In this document: positions 12,901 through 23,851 of the stretch, piece after piece
How positions within the stretch are numbered: the first letter of the stretch is position 1
Layout of the letters: each line of letters starts with the position of its first letter
Assembly (NCBI GenBank): GCA_904066235.2
Contig: CAJFCV020000001.1
Location: forward strand, 7,812,001-7,876,000
Direction of reading: 5' to 3'
DNA length: 64,000 nucleotides
DNA from: Bursaphelenchus xylophilus
Taxonomy: Eukaryota; Nematoda; Chromadorea; Rhabditida; Aphelenchoididae
Made by a program: the position numbers and the translations under genes
The notes under the pieces: model-generated
Databases searched by the model: none
Told to the model about the DNA's origin: nothing
The model's input: the letters and a program-made list of their open reading frames with translations, nothing else

Positions 12901-13741
12901 GGTACTTCCCTAAGTAATATTTTAAATATTACATACAGCGCAAAATTAAAGAACATCACAAACCTTCGTTGTTGTCTCCATTGTCGCCGATCGCCTTCTC
13001 GGATTTCTACCGGGCTTGGCATCCGGATTGATAACCCACCAAGATGACTTTCCAGCCCCTTCATTCTGAATTCGCATAAAGCGGCTGTGAAGAGAGAGAT
13101 TGTGCCGAATCGAGTTCTAAAATACGCGAATTAATTAAAAAAGACAGATTTAAAAGCTTCCTCCTAACCTAACCCCAGGTAATTTAAAAATAGATCTATA
13201 CCTTCCAGCCAGCAGCATGTTCCTGACTAGACCGTTCCTTGAAGTATGGAACATTGTCAGAAAACCATTGGTAGATCTCGTTCAGCTTCATTCTTCCTCC
13301 AGGTGCACTCTCTAAGGCCTTGGCTATCAAATCAGAATACGAATCCTCCCCCCAAGGATTTGGTTTTTTTTGTGGAATTGAATCAGGGTTCCTTCTCCGA
13401 ATCCGTTTCTTCCGAAGTGGAGGAACTAAATCATGGATCTGTAACATTGAACCAGACGTTGAAGGCTGGGGGTGTGGATAACCGTAAGGGAATAGCTGGG
13501 ATTCTGATGTGGATACCCAAGGGTCTAACGAAGCCACGGACGGAAGACCATGGGAAAGAGAGCCCGTGCACATCGAGCTCGAAATGGAGGTCATCGACTG
13601 GTAAGAACTGCTTGGAGCATCTTGAACCGAGAGTCCATGACTGGGGCAAGGGACCAGTGCCTGAGACATGCTGTATTGTTGCATGGGCCACGTATAACAA
13701 CGCCCACGCATTTCTGTACTAAGATCGTCCAATTCATCCAT
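9975..13741 (-). CDS. daf-16: DAF-16 copy 2, a-type isoform (alternative first forkhead half)
   Basis: The first exon 13741-13202 (180 codons) joins in phase 0 to the common exons 13116-12964, 11133-10747, 10646-10507 and 10194-9975, giving about 479 aa. It begins [19 protein letters not shown], with an RxRxxT AKT site only a dozen residues in, and carries a second version of the first forkhead half ([12 protein letters not shown] ... NVPYFKERS ... AAGWK). The frame also opens with GTG one codon earlier; I chose the ATG. An acceptor (TTGTACAG) lies 11 nt upstream, fitting trans-splicing. The GC-rich block at 13900-14260 is a likely promoter or 5' region. Known family: C. elegans daf-16a has the same exon choice. 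Confidence 0.9.
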
Positions 13742-16024
13742 CACAATTTATGCTGTACAAGCAAGGAATGAAGAATTTTTAGTCAGTAAACTAATACTCG
13801 GAACAACGAATAAACTCGAATCTCAAAGAGCTTTGAAAAGAAGTCGCCGGAAGTAAAAGAATGAAAATTGGGTGAGGTGTTCGGAAAAGCGGTAAAAGGA
13901 GGAGGTAAAGATCTCGCCTATATGGAACAAAAGGCGGGACTGAATGCGAACGGAAAGAAAGCGCCGGGAGCGAATACGAACGAAAGACCGGCCACAGACT
14001 GGCTCCGAATGGCAGGAGTGGACAGCGCCCAAAAAAACGAAGAGGGAGACCAACGAGCAGACAGCCCCGTGCTCACCACGTCCACGCACGGGTCCTCCGT
14101 TCCTTCTTCCTTTCCGTCTGATCCCTCTTCCTCACCCCGTTCCTCATTTTGCTCCCTTTCTTCTCTCTCCTAATTCTCGACGAAAAAAAACAGATGCGGT
14201 GTTCCCTTCCCTCTCATACAAATTTCTCCAGGGCAAAACCGCGGCCTTTTTACTCGGACTGACATGAAAAGGAATTCAGAAACCGCTCGTGACAAATCCA
14301 AGAATGCCGAATTGCAATGGCGACTTTGCCTCGATGGCACTGATGACCACCAAGACCCGGCTTCTTTGACCACGGAAAGGAAAAAACTCGCTGTCGATTA
14401 GGAGACGAATTAAAGAAAACCCCCACGTTTCCCTAATAAAAAAAGTCTGCCAAGAATAGACATGGCTCCAGGGCTGGGCCGGCCCGGAATAGTTACAATC
14501 CTGAATCTCGAAGCGAGAATTGCGTTTGCTAATGAAAATAAAACGCAATGCCAAGACACAATTGCAATTGTGTCTAAAAAACCAATTGCACAATTGGTTT
14601 TTTAAAGGTATTTTTGTTTTTAGACAGCTACGGAACACAGTATTTATCCATTTACATGATGATAGAAAAAATATGGTCATAAGGAGTTAGACTTGGGGAG
14701 ACACTTGTTTCAACGGGCCGGGCCGACGGAAAATTTGAAACGGGCTGGGCCGGCCGGAACCCTTCCGGCCCATGGGACGGGCGAGATTTTCGGCCTGGGG
14801 CGGCCGACGAGCCATGTCTAGTCAAGAAAAACAGAACAAACGTTTACTTATCGACCCCAACGTATTAACAGCATCTTCTACTAGCCTCACAAACCTCTCC
14901 ACAAAAAACCCTTCGATAGAATCTACCGTTCCACACATTTCTTTGAACTAACGTATAACTCTCAGTCACAAATAATTAACTTAATACGTAACAAAAAAAA
15001 ACTCACCTTCCAACCCGCTGAACTGTTGGAATCGCCCTTATCACGGAAATATGGGACATTCTGAACCATCCATTCATAAACCTGGGACAAGGTCAGTCTC
15101 TTTTCTGGAGAACTCAAGATAGCTTGAGTAATCAAATCGGCGTATGACATATTTCCCCAAGCATTTCGACGACTGTTCGACTTCTTGCAAGCAGGATCGT
15201 CGATTTCTGATTCCGGACTTCCTTGACTGTAGAGACTTTGTCGACGAACCCTGTGCCTAAAAGAGTTCATTCATCAATTGCATAGAAAACTACAAAAAAA
15301 AATAATTGCACCCTATTTACAAAAAAGAAACCTGAAAACAAACAACTTTTAAACAACAATTTATAAAGCTTCTGATAGATACAACCTCAACACTTTAAAA
15401 AACTTTTTTCCTTGTAAATAAATGAGGACCGTTTTCGTTTATTTTTTGTTTTGACTTACTGAGGCATATATTCATCAAGAGATCCGTCATCCTTTTGCAA
15501 AGACGAGTTCGACGAACTTCTACAAAAATATTTTATAAAACTCATTGTGTCCTACATTTCCTCGTCGATCTTATCTTGAGACATTGGTAGAGTTTGGTTC
15601 ATCTCGGCGGGCCTTCTCATCGGCCAAGTATTGCAGCGATCTCTGGCCATAGGCTCGATGTTGACAAATTCATCCTTTGAAGACGTTACTAAATTGTTGT
15701 TCGTGGAAAGAACCATACCATCATTCAAAATGATCGAACTCAGATTTGGATCGTCCGTGAGGTTTAGACGACCATTCAGATTCGAATTCATCTGTTCGAT
15801 CTCATTTGACATAAAACTTGGATCTAAAAAACAGGAGAGTGAAACCGAAATTAAAACATTTCTTCTCAATTCGAATCCTACTTACTGGAAAAAACAACAT
15901 CATCAGTAACCACAGGCAGATTTTGATAAGTCGGCAGGTCAAAGTCTGAAGCTGTGTAAGTGGACACTTGTTCCCCTGATGAATTGGGCATGTAGGCCCC
16001 TCGTTCAAACTCAGCGCACATCAT
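9975..16024 (-). CDS. daf-16: FoxO transcription factor DAF-16, tandem copy 2, b-type isoform
   Basis: Exons: 16024-15886, 15823-15556, 15519-15460, 15256-15007, 13116-12964, 11133-10747, 10646-10507, 10194-9975; phases close to about 538 aa. It starts MMCAEFERG. The second exon has the AKT site RDRCNTWP, and exon 15256-15007 the b-type forkhead half. The common exon 13116-12964 holds [13 protein letters not shown] and RRRSATM. Later exons hold [10 protein letters not shown], an ELCVVRG...NPLLCN stretch close to C. elegans DAF-16 (ELNSVRG...NPLLRN) and the tail [19 protein letters not shown]. The tail region is closer to C. elegans than that of copy 1. Introns hold a MITE, a dead mariner and a fold-back element. 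The start could also be the next ATG at 16019-16021. Confidence 0.92.
10298..10469. mobile_element. MITE in an intron of daf-16 copy 2
   Basis: About 172 bp with inverted ends (TAAGAGTGAAGAAATAAGA on the left, TCTTATTTCTTCACTCTTA on the right). A closely similar copy lies at 26746-26928. No coding capacity. It lies inside the intron between 10507 and 10194. Confidence 0.75.
11477..12718 (+). mobile_element. Mariner-type DNA transposon, non-functional, with intact ends
   Basis: Terminal inverted repeats of about 29 bp are essentially perfect (TTAGGTTGTCCCACAAATAA on the left; TTATTTGTGGGACAACCTAA on the right) and are flanked by TA on both sides, the mariner target duplication. Length is about 1242 bp, a normal mariner size. 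It sits in the large intron (12963-11134) of daf-16 copy 2, in the opposite orientation to the gene. The inner frame is broken (see transposase entry). Confidence 0.85.
11661..12606 (+). pseudogene. Degraded mariner transposase
   Basis: The N-terminal frame (ATG 11661, [18 protein letters not shown], then [19 protein letters not shown]) matches the helix-turn-helix start of mariner transposases. That frame ends after about 71 codons. Further fragments in other frames follow: an LYDN-like piece near 12100 and [14 protein letters not shown] near 12350 (family pattern D-N-A-R-P-H-V-A). A last piece near 12470-12600 reads [20 protein letters not shown]. Several frameshifts and stops mean no active enzyme. 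Confidence 0.75.
14457..14820. repeat. GGCCCGG fold-back (MITE-like) element, copy 2, in a daf-16 intron
   Basis: 364 bp, starting TAGACATGGCTCC and ending GACGAGCCATGTCTA, so the outer 11-12 bp are perfect inverted repeats. Inside are GGGCTGGGCCGGCCCGG near the left end and GGGCCGG/GGCCGG blocks near the right. A second hairpin (ACCAATTGCACAATTGGT) lies near 14581-14598. It lies between the b-type and a-type exons of daf-16 copy 2. Confidence 0.75.
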
Positions 16025-17558
16025 TAGGTCAGCGGCGAGCCACGCTTGCTCACGAAATGTTTCGCAGATTCAGCCAATCGTAATTGCTTTAACAATATAC
16101 TAAAGGTGAGCAGATTGCTAACCTTTCACGTATTTCCGTTCCTTCGAATTATTTTGCTGTCTAAAATTAGATTTTCAATTACGAAACGTGATTGCGGCAT
16201 GACCCCGTAACATAACATGACCAAAGGTAGCGACACGCACAATTAATGATCATAGTCCATAAATGTAGGAAGATCTTTTGTTCCAAACTCCCTCTTTTTT
16301 GCCGTATAATTTATTTTAGACCGGATATTCCAAAAAACCATTTTTCCAACTGTTTTCAACTGCCAATCGATCTGCCCTGCCTGGCCTTCCACCCTTTCTC
16401 CTTCGAAACCCTGCGTTCCGCCCAAAAAACATCACACAACACATCTACAAAGCAATAAGAAGAAAGAGCGCCCAAAAACACGTGAAAACTCTGGTGAAAA
16501 GACTTTAAAAGAACGGAGAACGACGGCCGCACATTCAAGGCCAAACATCAGCCAGAGAAAAAACCGCTGAGAGAAGGGCTGCAGAGCCGCAGCATGCACA
16601 CGGGTCAGCCGACCAGAGATCGGCCGTTTTGGAAGCCCAAACGTTGGGAAACATTGGGTGGTAAACAATTTCGAAACGCCCCCGAAAATCAAATGTTTCG
16701 CCGATTTACTGTACTCAATAAGAAAGCACCGCGGCCGCGCGGATTTCAACATCGGCCGCAATTTGACGCTTTATTTAATCCGTCATTTCTCCATAAAATA
16801 TGTCATCGTGTTTACCATCTTGTTTATAAATTCTGTCGTTTATTACAAATTTACAAAAATGTTATCCGTTCGAAAGACGGTATCTAATAAAATCGTTGAA
16901 ATGAAAATGTTTTTGACTGTTTGTTCGTTTAGATTGAGAGATAAGAATAGGACTGTTATATCAGCAATTATTTCGAAAGTTTAACCGAAGGCATAGATTA
17001 TGAAGAGCTCGAATAATTCCAAACATAGCTCTCAAGATGTCTTATTAGTGCAATAACATATGGCGACAGGAGTCCCAAAGTTTTATTTGAAAAGTCTTCT
17101 GTTAAATACGGCCTATGGGATGGGGGGTCACGAGTGTTCTGCTATGAGAAAACAGAACGACTTTCTCTTTTTATGCACTTTTTGTTTTTCATCTCTGAAT
17201 TCGGGGAAGGCCCTGAAACTGGAATTCCGAAGCGCCTAGATGAATTATTCATGAAACATTAATTTGGCTTATATTGCATGAGATTCCTTAACGCAAAGCC
17301 ATAAGATCCTTGAAACTCGAATCACATAAATAAGTTATCAATTACTGAAACCACGCATGTCATCAACAGAGTTTATAAAATTATCAAAAACAATTTGCCT
17401 ACAGTTTTGTATCGCCAGAAGTCCCTCTTCCTCAGAATATTAAATGCTCTCGAAACTAAACAAACGAAACACCAGAGATCACCGAACGGAAACACATCTG
17501 TCTAAGGAAATGAAACGCAACGATCACTGATTTTCGAATAGCCAGTGGGAAATTCGGT

Positions 17559-17830
17559 TTAAAATCTGACGCTGCCTTTGCCGTCCTTAAAGCTCTTCTT
17601 TATCTCCTTTTTTACTTCATCCAAGAGTATTATTATGCACTGGGGAAAGGTTCCATGAATGTACTCCACTGAGGAATGGGGAGGATTTCCATCCGTGATC
17701 GTCCAACAACTTTCTTGAAGGGGTCTTGCCATCTGGTGCGAGGTCGTCCAAGGGGGCGAGAGCGTCCATGCCCGAAGCTTCTTTCCCATTGATCGTGTGG
17801 CTTGACTGTAATCATAAAAAAATCAGACAT
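17559..17830 (-). pseudogene. Possible non-LTR retroelement reverse-transcriptase tail
   Basis: On the minus strand the frame contains RSRPLGRPRTRWQDPFKKVV, close to the GRPRTRWxD(D/L) motif common near the C-terminus of LINE-type ORF2 products, with QWERSFGHG before it. There is a frameshift between the two overlapping frames (17559-17789 and 17633-17830) and no upstream polymerase domain. This is a short relic, and the assignment rests on one motif. Confidence 0.35.
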
Positions 17831-18270
17831 CCAAAGAACGAAGAATAATAAGTAAATCTGTTATCAACATATAAAACAAACGTGCGATCTTCTGAAGAAC
17901 TCAAATTCTTTGTTTATTTGTTTGTTGTTTATGTACTACCTTTTAAAACACTTCGAGTGAAAAGTTTGAGTCATGACGCTGTTCTTTTTCACGACGGCTA
18001 GCATACATAATTGTTGACCCTTGACTCTTGAGTAAAAACCACCGGCATTTCTTCACAAACGGATCTCAATGTATTGAAAAGTGGTGGCTATCTTCATACA
18101 CCGCATCCGGACTTTTGGGCAAACAGAAGATTGGGGAATAATTCGAACCGTTACTTTTACTATGCCAGTCCGTTCGCAAAATCGCTGGAGTGATTTCGGC
18201 GGCATGCACTGTGCAAGGAAAGCCAGGTTGCAAACGGCAGCCCTAAAAATCACACCAGAAACTTTGCTAA

Positions 18271-18360
18271 CGGGCTATCAGTCTGTCGGGAAAATAACGG
18301 TGGATCGCATCAAATCCCCAGCATGGCTTGGCGTCGCAAAGCGGTCATGTTCGAGTTGAC
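18271..18360. repeat. Half of a CTGTCGGGAAAATAACGG element
   Basis: CTATCAGTCTGTCGGGAAAA then TAACGG matches the ends of the complete element at 28121-28283 and a fragment near 33887-33910. The right end of this copy is not visible. Confidence 0.5.
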
Positions 18361-18809
18361 CATGTCCCGAAAGTGTGTCCTTTGGAAAGTAAGGCATAAA
18401 TATTTTTTGGATATAAGTCCTCCAATTCGTTGAGAGCAGTATTATCACATATGTAAAGAAATAGTAATAGTAACTTTCCATTTCAAGCCGCGGACATCCA
18501 AACTTGAGTTGCAGAGGCAATAAAATAAAACCCAAAAATTATAAAACCGGAAAAATTTTTGTAGTGAACAACTAATAAGGCTTTGGCCAACGCTTTGTGT
18601 TTTTCCCCGACCGAGAATACACTGAACACACGGCACCGGAATTTCTCCAATTACAAGTTGATAGTTGCACATGTTTGAGTTTATCCCCGTTTTCTTTTGG
18701 AATTTAGAAAGTGAAACAATTCGGAAGTCGTTAACGGCCGGAATTGACACCATTTGTGTCGATTTAGGTGTGAAACCAGATTCTTTTTGGTTAATGAAAC
18801 TTTGATAAT

Positions 18810-19041
18810 TATAAGGATGGTGACATACGCATCAAATCGGGTGTCGTGGCCAGAAACCGACTTCTTGCCTGTTAGGCCTCTAGACAAGAAATGCGCAATT
18901 CTTGTAGAAAGAAATCTCCACATGGAGCTGAAATTTACGCAATGTTACGCAATTTAAGATTTCTTGTCTAGAGGCCTAACAGAAAAGAAATTGGTTTATG
19001 GCCACGATACCCGATTTGATGCGAATGTCACCATCCTTATA
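18810..19041. repeat. Fold-back MITE, family with TATAAGGATGGTGACAT ends
   Basis: About 232 bp. The left end TATAAGGATGGTGACAT...GCATCAAATCGGG...TCGTGGCC is mirrored on the right by GGCCACGA...CCCGATTTGATGC...ATGTCACCATCCTTATA. A closely related copy is at 53059-53340. The arms also share TGTTAGGCCTCTAGACAAGA. Confidence 0.75.
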
Positions 19042-19761
19042 TCTTATTATTTTCTGCACCGCCTCGATGAACTTAAAAACGGCTTCCAAAGAGGTCAAAG
19101 GATTGGAAGTAAGATGCCGAAGAAGATTGGCTACTCGCATCAGACAGCAGCTTAAATTTTTTTACAAAAGCACTATTTTTCCGTGATCTACCTTGAAAAC
19201 TTCTTCCAGAACTTCACACCGACAGAAGTGTTGCGGAAGATCAGAAGACTCTTAGGGCTGGCTGATATGGAATCAAGGGTTCGGGGATTTCACCTGGAAG
19301 AAGACCTTAGGGGCGTCATCTTCTTCCTTCTTCCCGATATCCCCCGCCGGTCGCGCTCTTGTGCCCCCATTCCAAGCGCGGCGAGGTTCTGCCGTCCGTC
19401 CTTCCTGCAGCTTCTGCCTGAGGGCGTCACTTCAAGGACTTTCAACGCGCTTGAGTCGCGCAATCCTAATTTTTTCATTAATTTTTGAACAAAAGACCAC
19501 TGGGCGTTAAACTGACAGGATACGCGCGCAGGCGCTTCTTTATATCAAAATCTAGTCGACGTGTTAATTGTAACATCGATACATTATAATATTTTTACAT
19601 TAACAGCTCTACCACTTCTGGCATCCGTCAGTGGAAATTATCATCTTGGAGATTGCCTTTGGCAAATCGAGGCAAATGAAATCTGGGAAATTTTTTTCGC
19701 GCCCGGATTTTTTTTTACCTTCCTTCGTGTCGGATTTGTGAATTTGTTTCTGGCTTCGTGG

Positions 19762-22700
19762 ATGAAGCCGTTATCGTTCATCCTAGTCGTCTCGACCCTG
19801 ATCTCGGTCACTTTCGCTTCTGGAGATTGCCCCAGTCATTGTTCATGTGCTGAGAAGTCGATACAGTGTGAAAATGTGGACCCAACAGCTCTATCCGTCC
19901 TTGTCGATGAGGTTATTTCCATCCTGGATGGCAGCACGCTTGACAAGCTCACGATCAAGCGATGCACGGGTTCAATCAAAGAGTTCAACTTGAAATTCCC
20001 AGCTGCGATGAAGGTGAAGTCATTGGAAATCTCGAGCTGTGGAATTGAGAAGATTGGAAATGGAGTGTTCGACAAGTTGAGTGGATTGGAGGAACTTCAT
20101 CTGCCTAACAATGCCTTCCGGGTTATCCCCTTGTTGGGAAAGCTGAATAAGCTCAAAGCCTTGAATCTGAACAAGAATAGGGTAAGAGTTTTACGCTCAA
20201 TTTTTCTTATAAAGGTTGTTATTTTTGGCTGATTCCCGTAATTGTAGTCGTTACCTAGTTTTGTTTCAGTTGACTTCGCTTGCCGATGGATCTCTTTCTG
20301 GTTTGGATGAACTGACTCACTTGAGATTGAGGCACAATAATATTTCGACTATCCGGACGTAAGTGCCATTCTTGCTTTTAGGGTCAATGGAATTAGCGGG
20401 GATCTTTTCGTATCTTTGTTTAACGGGCAGTATTTGATGTCGATCCGTTTTCTCTCCGCCATCGACTTGAGAAGCAGTCAAGGGCGGCTGACCTCGATCT
20501 CAGTTTTACCGCAGGAAACGCGGAGAGGGCGATTTCGGGGGGAGAAAATCCACAATAATCACCGAAAAGGCATTCATGCATGGTGAAGAAAAAAATGAAT
20601 CCCCCGCGGACTGAAAATTGGAAGGTGAAATTGAAATCCTTTACGGGAAAATATGAAGCAGGGATAGCAAAAATTGGGGAAATAAATAAATAAAATTCAG
20701 TAGAGTGGGCCCGTTTTGTCTCCTTTTATTTTTTTGTCCCCAGAAAAATTTTGTCCCCTAGCCGGTTGTAGCTGGGCGCATCGTGTTTAGATCACAGTTG
20801 GTTACTGTACAAACTACAATGTAATTGAGGTAGTATTAGCACCTGATACTATATAGTACGAGGTAAAAATTGGGTCAGAAGGTGTTCATGCTGTTGGTTT
20901 GATAACCAATACTGCGAAAAACTATGTACAAAGCCGTCCTGGGGACAAAAAAGTCCCAAAAAATGGGGCAAAAACGCCCAGTGGAAAAACCGGACGAAAA
21001 CGTTCAATACAATTCATCAATAAGCAATGGATTTCAGAACATCTCTGGCAGAAGTGAAGTCCCATCTTGTCCTTCTTGATCTCTCTCACAACTCGCTAAC
21101 AAATGTTCCTGCCCAAAACATTCGTGGTGCCATGAAATTGACCTACCTGGACCTGTCTTACAACAAGATAAATTTAATTCAGCAATTGGAATTTGTCAAT
21201 CTGATAAAGTTGAAAGAATTGCGGCTGAACAACAACAAATTAGGAAGTTTGAATCCTAGATCTTTCATGAACGTTCCCAGCATCACACATATCAGTCTTC
21301 AAGAGAACCAACTGAAGGAAGTTTTGATGTTGAATACCTTCGAGCAGCTTGAATTTGTCAATATTAGCTTTAATGCTTTAACAAGGGTAAGTGGTATGGT
21401 GTCAATGATTACTTTTTAGTGTCCGCTCTTCAAAGATTTCTCAAGTCTCCGTCAAGTCATCCTAAACGGCAACAAGATACAGAAGATCGAAACAATGACT
21501 TTTAGTTCGTGTCCCAAACTTGAAGTCATCGACCTTAGGGTAAGGTGTGTCATAAGAACATTTAATAATTTTTAGGATAATGACATTGCGGTAATTGCTC
21601 GAAATTCGTTCGACTCATTGCCGGAGGTCAAGAATGTTCTGCTTTCTGAGAATGATCTGACATCCATTCCAAAAGGATCTCTTGATGGTCTGAATGCTGT
21701 GCAAAGTCTCTCATTGGCCAATAATACCATTTCTGAGATTACAAAGGATTCCTTCACGTCTGTTCCCAATGTGACAGTATTGTCCTTGGCCAATAATAGT
21801 ATTCATGAAATTCCGAGGGACACCTTTACGAGCAATACCAAGTTGTATTGGTTGGATCTTTCGAACAATGGTCTGGAGACGATTGAAGACGGCTCGCTGC
21901 CTCCAAAGGTTGGAAATATCCTATTAAATGGTGTGTTTTCAAATGTTATTTTTAGATTAGATTTGACTTTCTTTTAATGGCAAAGTTTTTAGGTAACAAT
22001 TTGAATTGTGATAACAAATTCGACTGGTTCGTCAAATACTTGGTCTCCAATAACGTGAGGACCTTCCTCCCTGAGCAGCCTGAAGTCACCTGTAACTCTC
22101 CTGAAGAATTCTACGGAACTCGTCTAAAAGATCTGATGATTAAGAAGGCAAACCACACTCTAACACAGTCTATGAGGCAACTGGGTTTAGATCAGAACAC
22201 TCAAGCGAGGAACGAACTTATGAATCGCATTCTTCCCGCATTGGGAAATTTTGGTGGTGGAACTGGTGGCGGGGGCGCCTCTCCTGTCCTGAATAGCCTC
22301 AGTCAAGCACTTCCGGCATTGCGGAATATTCCTGGCCTGAGTATGCTGCCATCCCCTCAGCCAGGAAGTGATCCAGCCTCTAGAAATCTTGATTCGGCCG
22401 TCGAACAATTTGCCGAGCCATTGGTCAGATTGGCTTCTGGGGGTCAGGCTGTTCCATCTGACATCAACAATTTCATTAAGTCCATCCCCAATCTTGTAGT
22501 AAATATTCCTGGAGTTGGAGATGTCGACATCAGCAAGGTATGTGAAGTTTTTGACATTTTTCTGGACATTGTCGTTTTACGTATTCTGTGATTTTAGCTT
22601 CCTCCAAGTCTGATCGAACATGTTCTGAAGGGTGGTCAGATTCCAGGTGTACCCAAGGAGACTCTTCAAGGTGTTGTGAAGCAGTACATGCAGCGAGTGT

Positions 22701-23649
22701 ACGCAGCTGCCGCTCAGGCCCAGGGAAAACAAATGGATTCAGATATTCTACAGGATGTCCCCAACGCTTTAAATCTTGATCCAAAGAAGTATCTCAAACC
22801 GCTGACCGAGTTGCCTTCCCAATTCGTTACAAATGTTATGAAGGGAGAGCCTCTCCCATTCTTGACCTCGAATCAGACTGACGTCATAAAGGTAGGCATA
22901 AGGGGAGCTTTGTTATGGAGCATTTTTAGACCTTTTACACCCAAGGGATTCCCATTGAAGGTAAAACTGGAGAAGAGGGAACTTTAGCGTTCACTCCCAA
23001 TATGCTGAATATGCTCAAGTTGTTACCTCCGGGATATGACTGGAGCAAACTACCGGAGAACGTAACCAAGGCAGTGATGCGAGGAGAGCTTCCGAATCTA
23101 GCGGACTTGCCGCAAGAGCTGCAGAACCATATAAGGGACAATTTGGATTCGCTGATTAAATCTCTCGGAAATACGGTAGGGTGTACCGTTTCAGTCATTA
23201 ATTCGTTCTAGCCCGACCTTTCTATTGACGAAATCATGAAGAAGTTGCCCAACTTTACGAGGCCCGAAGATGTGGAGACATTTGCGCCTTATGACATCAA
23301 CAAAATCGATGCGGACCTTGTTGTAAAAGGAACTGGCGACGTGGAGACTATGCGATTTTATATTGCAATTGCTTTGGGAATGGTTTCAGCGATCACGATC
23401 GTCGTATTGGCAGTGTTCTGCTGGTACTCTCGTAAACAACAAGAGGAAGGGCAATCGATCCATCCGGCCGCCGGCCCTTTGTGTTCCAGCACGCCCAGAA
23501 GGCCTAAGTTGTCGTGTAATGAGGAGGAGCATCTGGAGAGAGGGAACCCGGCCTTCACCGAACCTCTCACAAGTCCACGAAACAGTCGACTCAATGATTC
23601 GTCCGTTTACCACCGACATAACATTTCAAGCTCACATCAGTACGTGTAA
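19762..23649 (+). CDS. Single-pass membrane protein with extracellular leucine-rich repeats (eLRR)
   Basis: Exons 19762-20181, 20270-20358, 21038-21386, 21420-21539, 21576-21930, 21993-22537, 22598-22891, 22930-23175, 23212-23649; phases close to 951 aa. A signal peptide (MKPLSFILVVSTLISVTFA) is followed by a Cys-rich cap (CPSHCSC). LRRs follow, of type LxxLxLxxNxL (e.g. LVLLDLSHNSLTNVP, LKELRLNNNKLGSL), then a C-terminal cap. A Gly-rich linker and a long helical stalk (LPPSLIEHVLKGGQIPG, LPPGYDWSKLPENV) lead to a TM helix at about residues 854-877 and a short tail ending QYV. The layout resembles nematode eLRR membrane proteins of the apical matrix (EGG-6/LET-4 type), but orthology is inferred. 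An upstream in-frame GTG exists; I chose the ATG that opens the signal peptide. Confidence 0.85.
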
Positions 23650-23851
23650 TTTAATTACCGGTGTATTATTTCTTAGTCTTTCTTGTAACCCTTGATAATT
23701 AGCTCGAATTTAACAAAACTCGCCATCCTTATAACTATTTCTTAACATTGTCAATTGATTTTAATTTGTATGTACATTTCTTGTTTTATACATAAACACG
23801 CTATTTCGTTTTGAAACTGAGGTTTTATTAATAATAACGACAAAACAAACT

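Larger units (their letters stand above)
16025..19761. other. Gene-poor interval upstream of daf-16 copy 2
   Basis: It holds the 5' flank of daf-16 copy 2, a retroelement-like fragment (17559-17830), element remnants (18271-18360, 18810-19041) and the 5' flank of the LRR gene. The several 60-110-codon frames at 16240-16990 overlap on both strands and have no recognisable domains. Confidence 0.5.

Noticed and set aside
13246..13722. 158-codon plus-strand frame
   Set aside because: Antisense shadow of the a-type forkhead exon of daf-16 copy 2.
16356..16984. Several 60-110-codon frames on both strands upstream of daf-16 copy 2
   Set aside because: Mutually overlapping, with no domains and no splice pattern.
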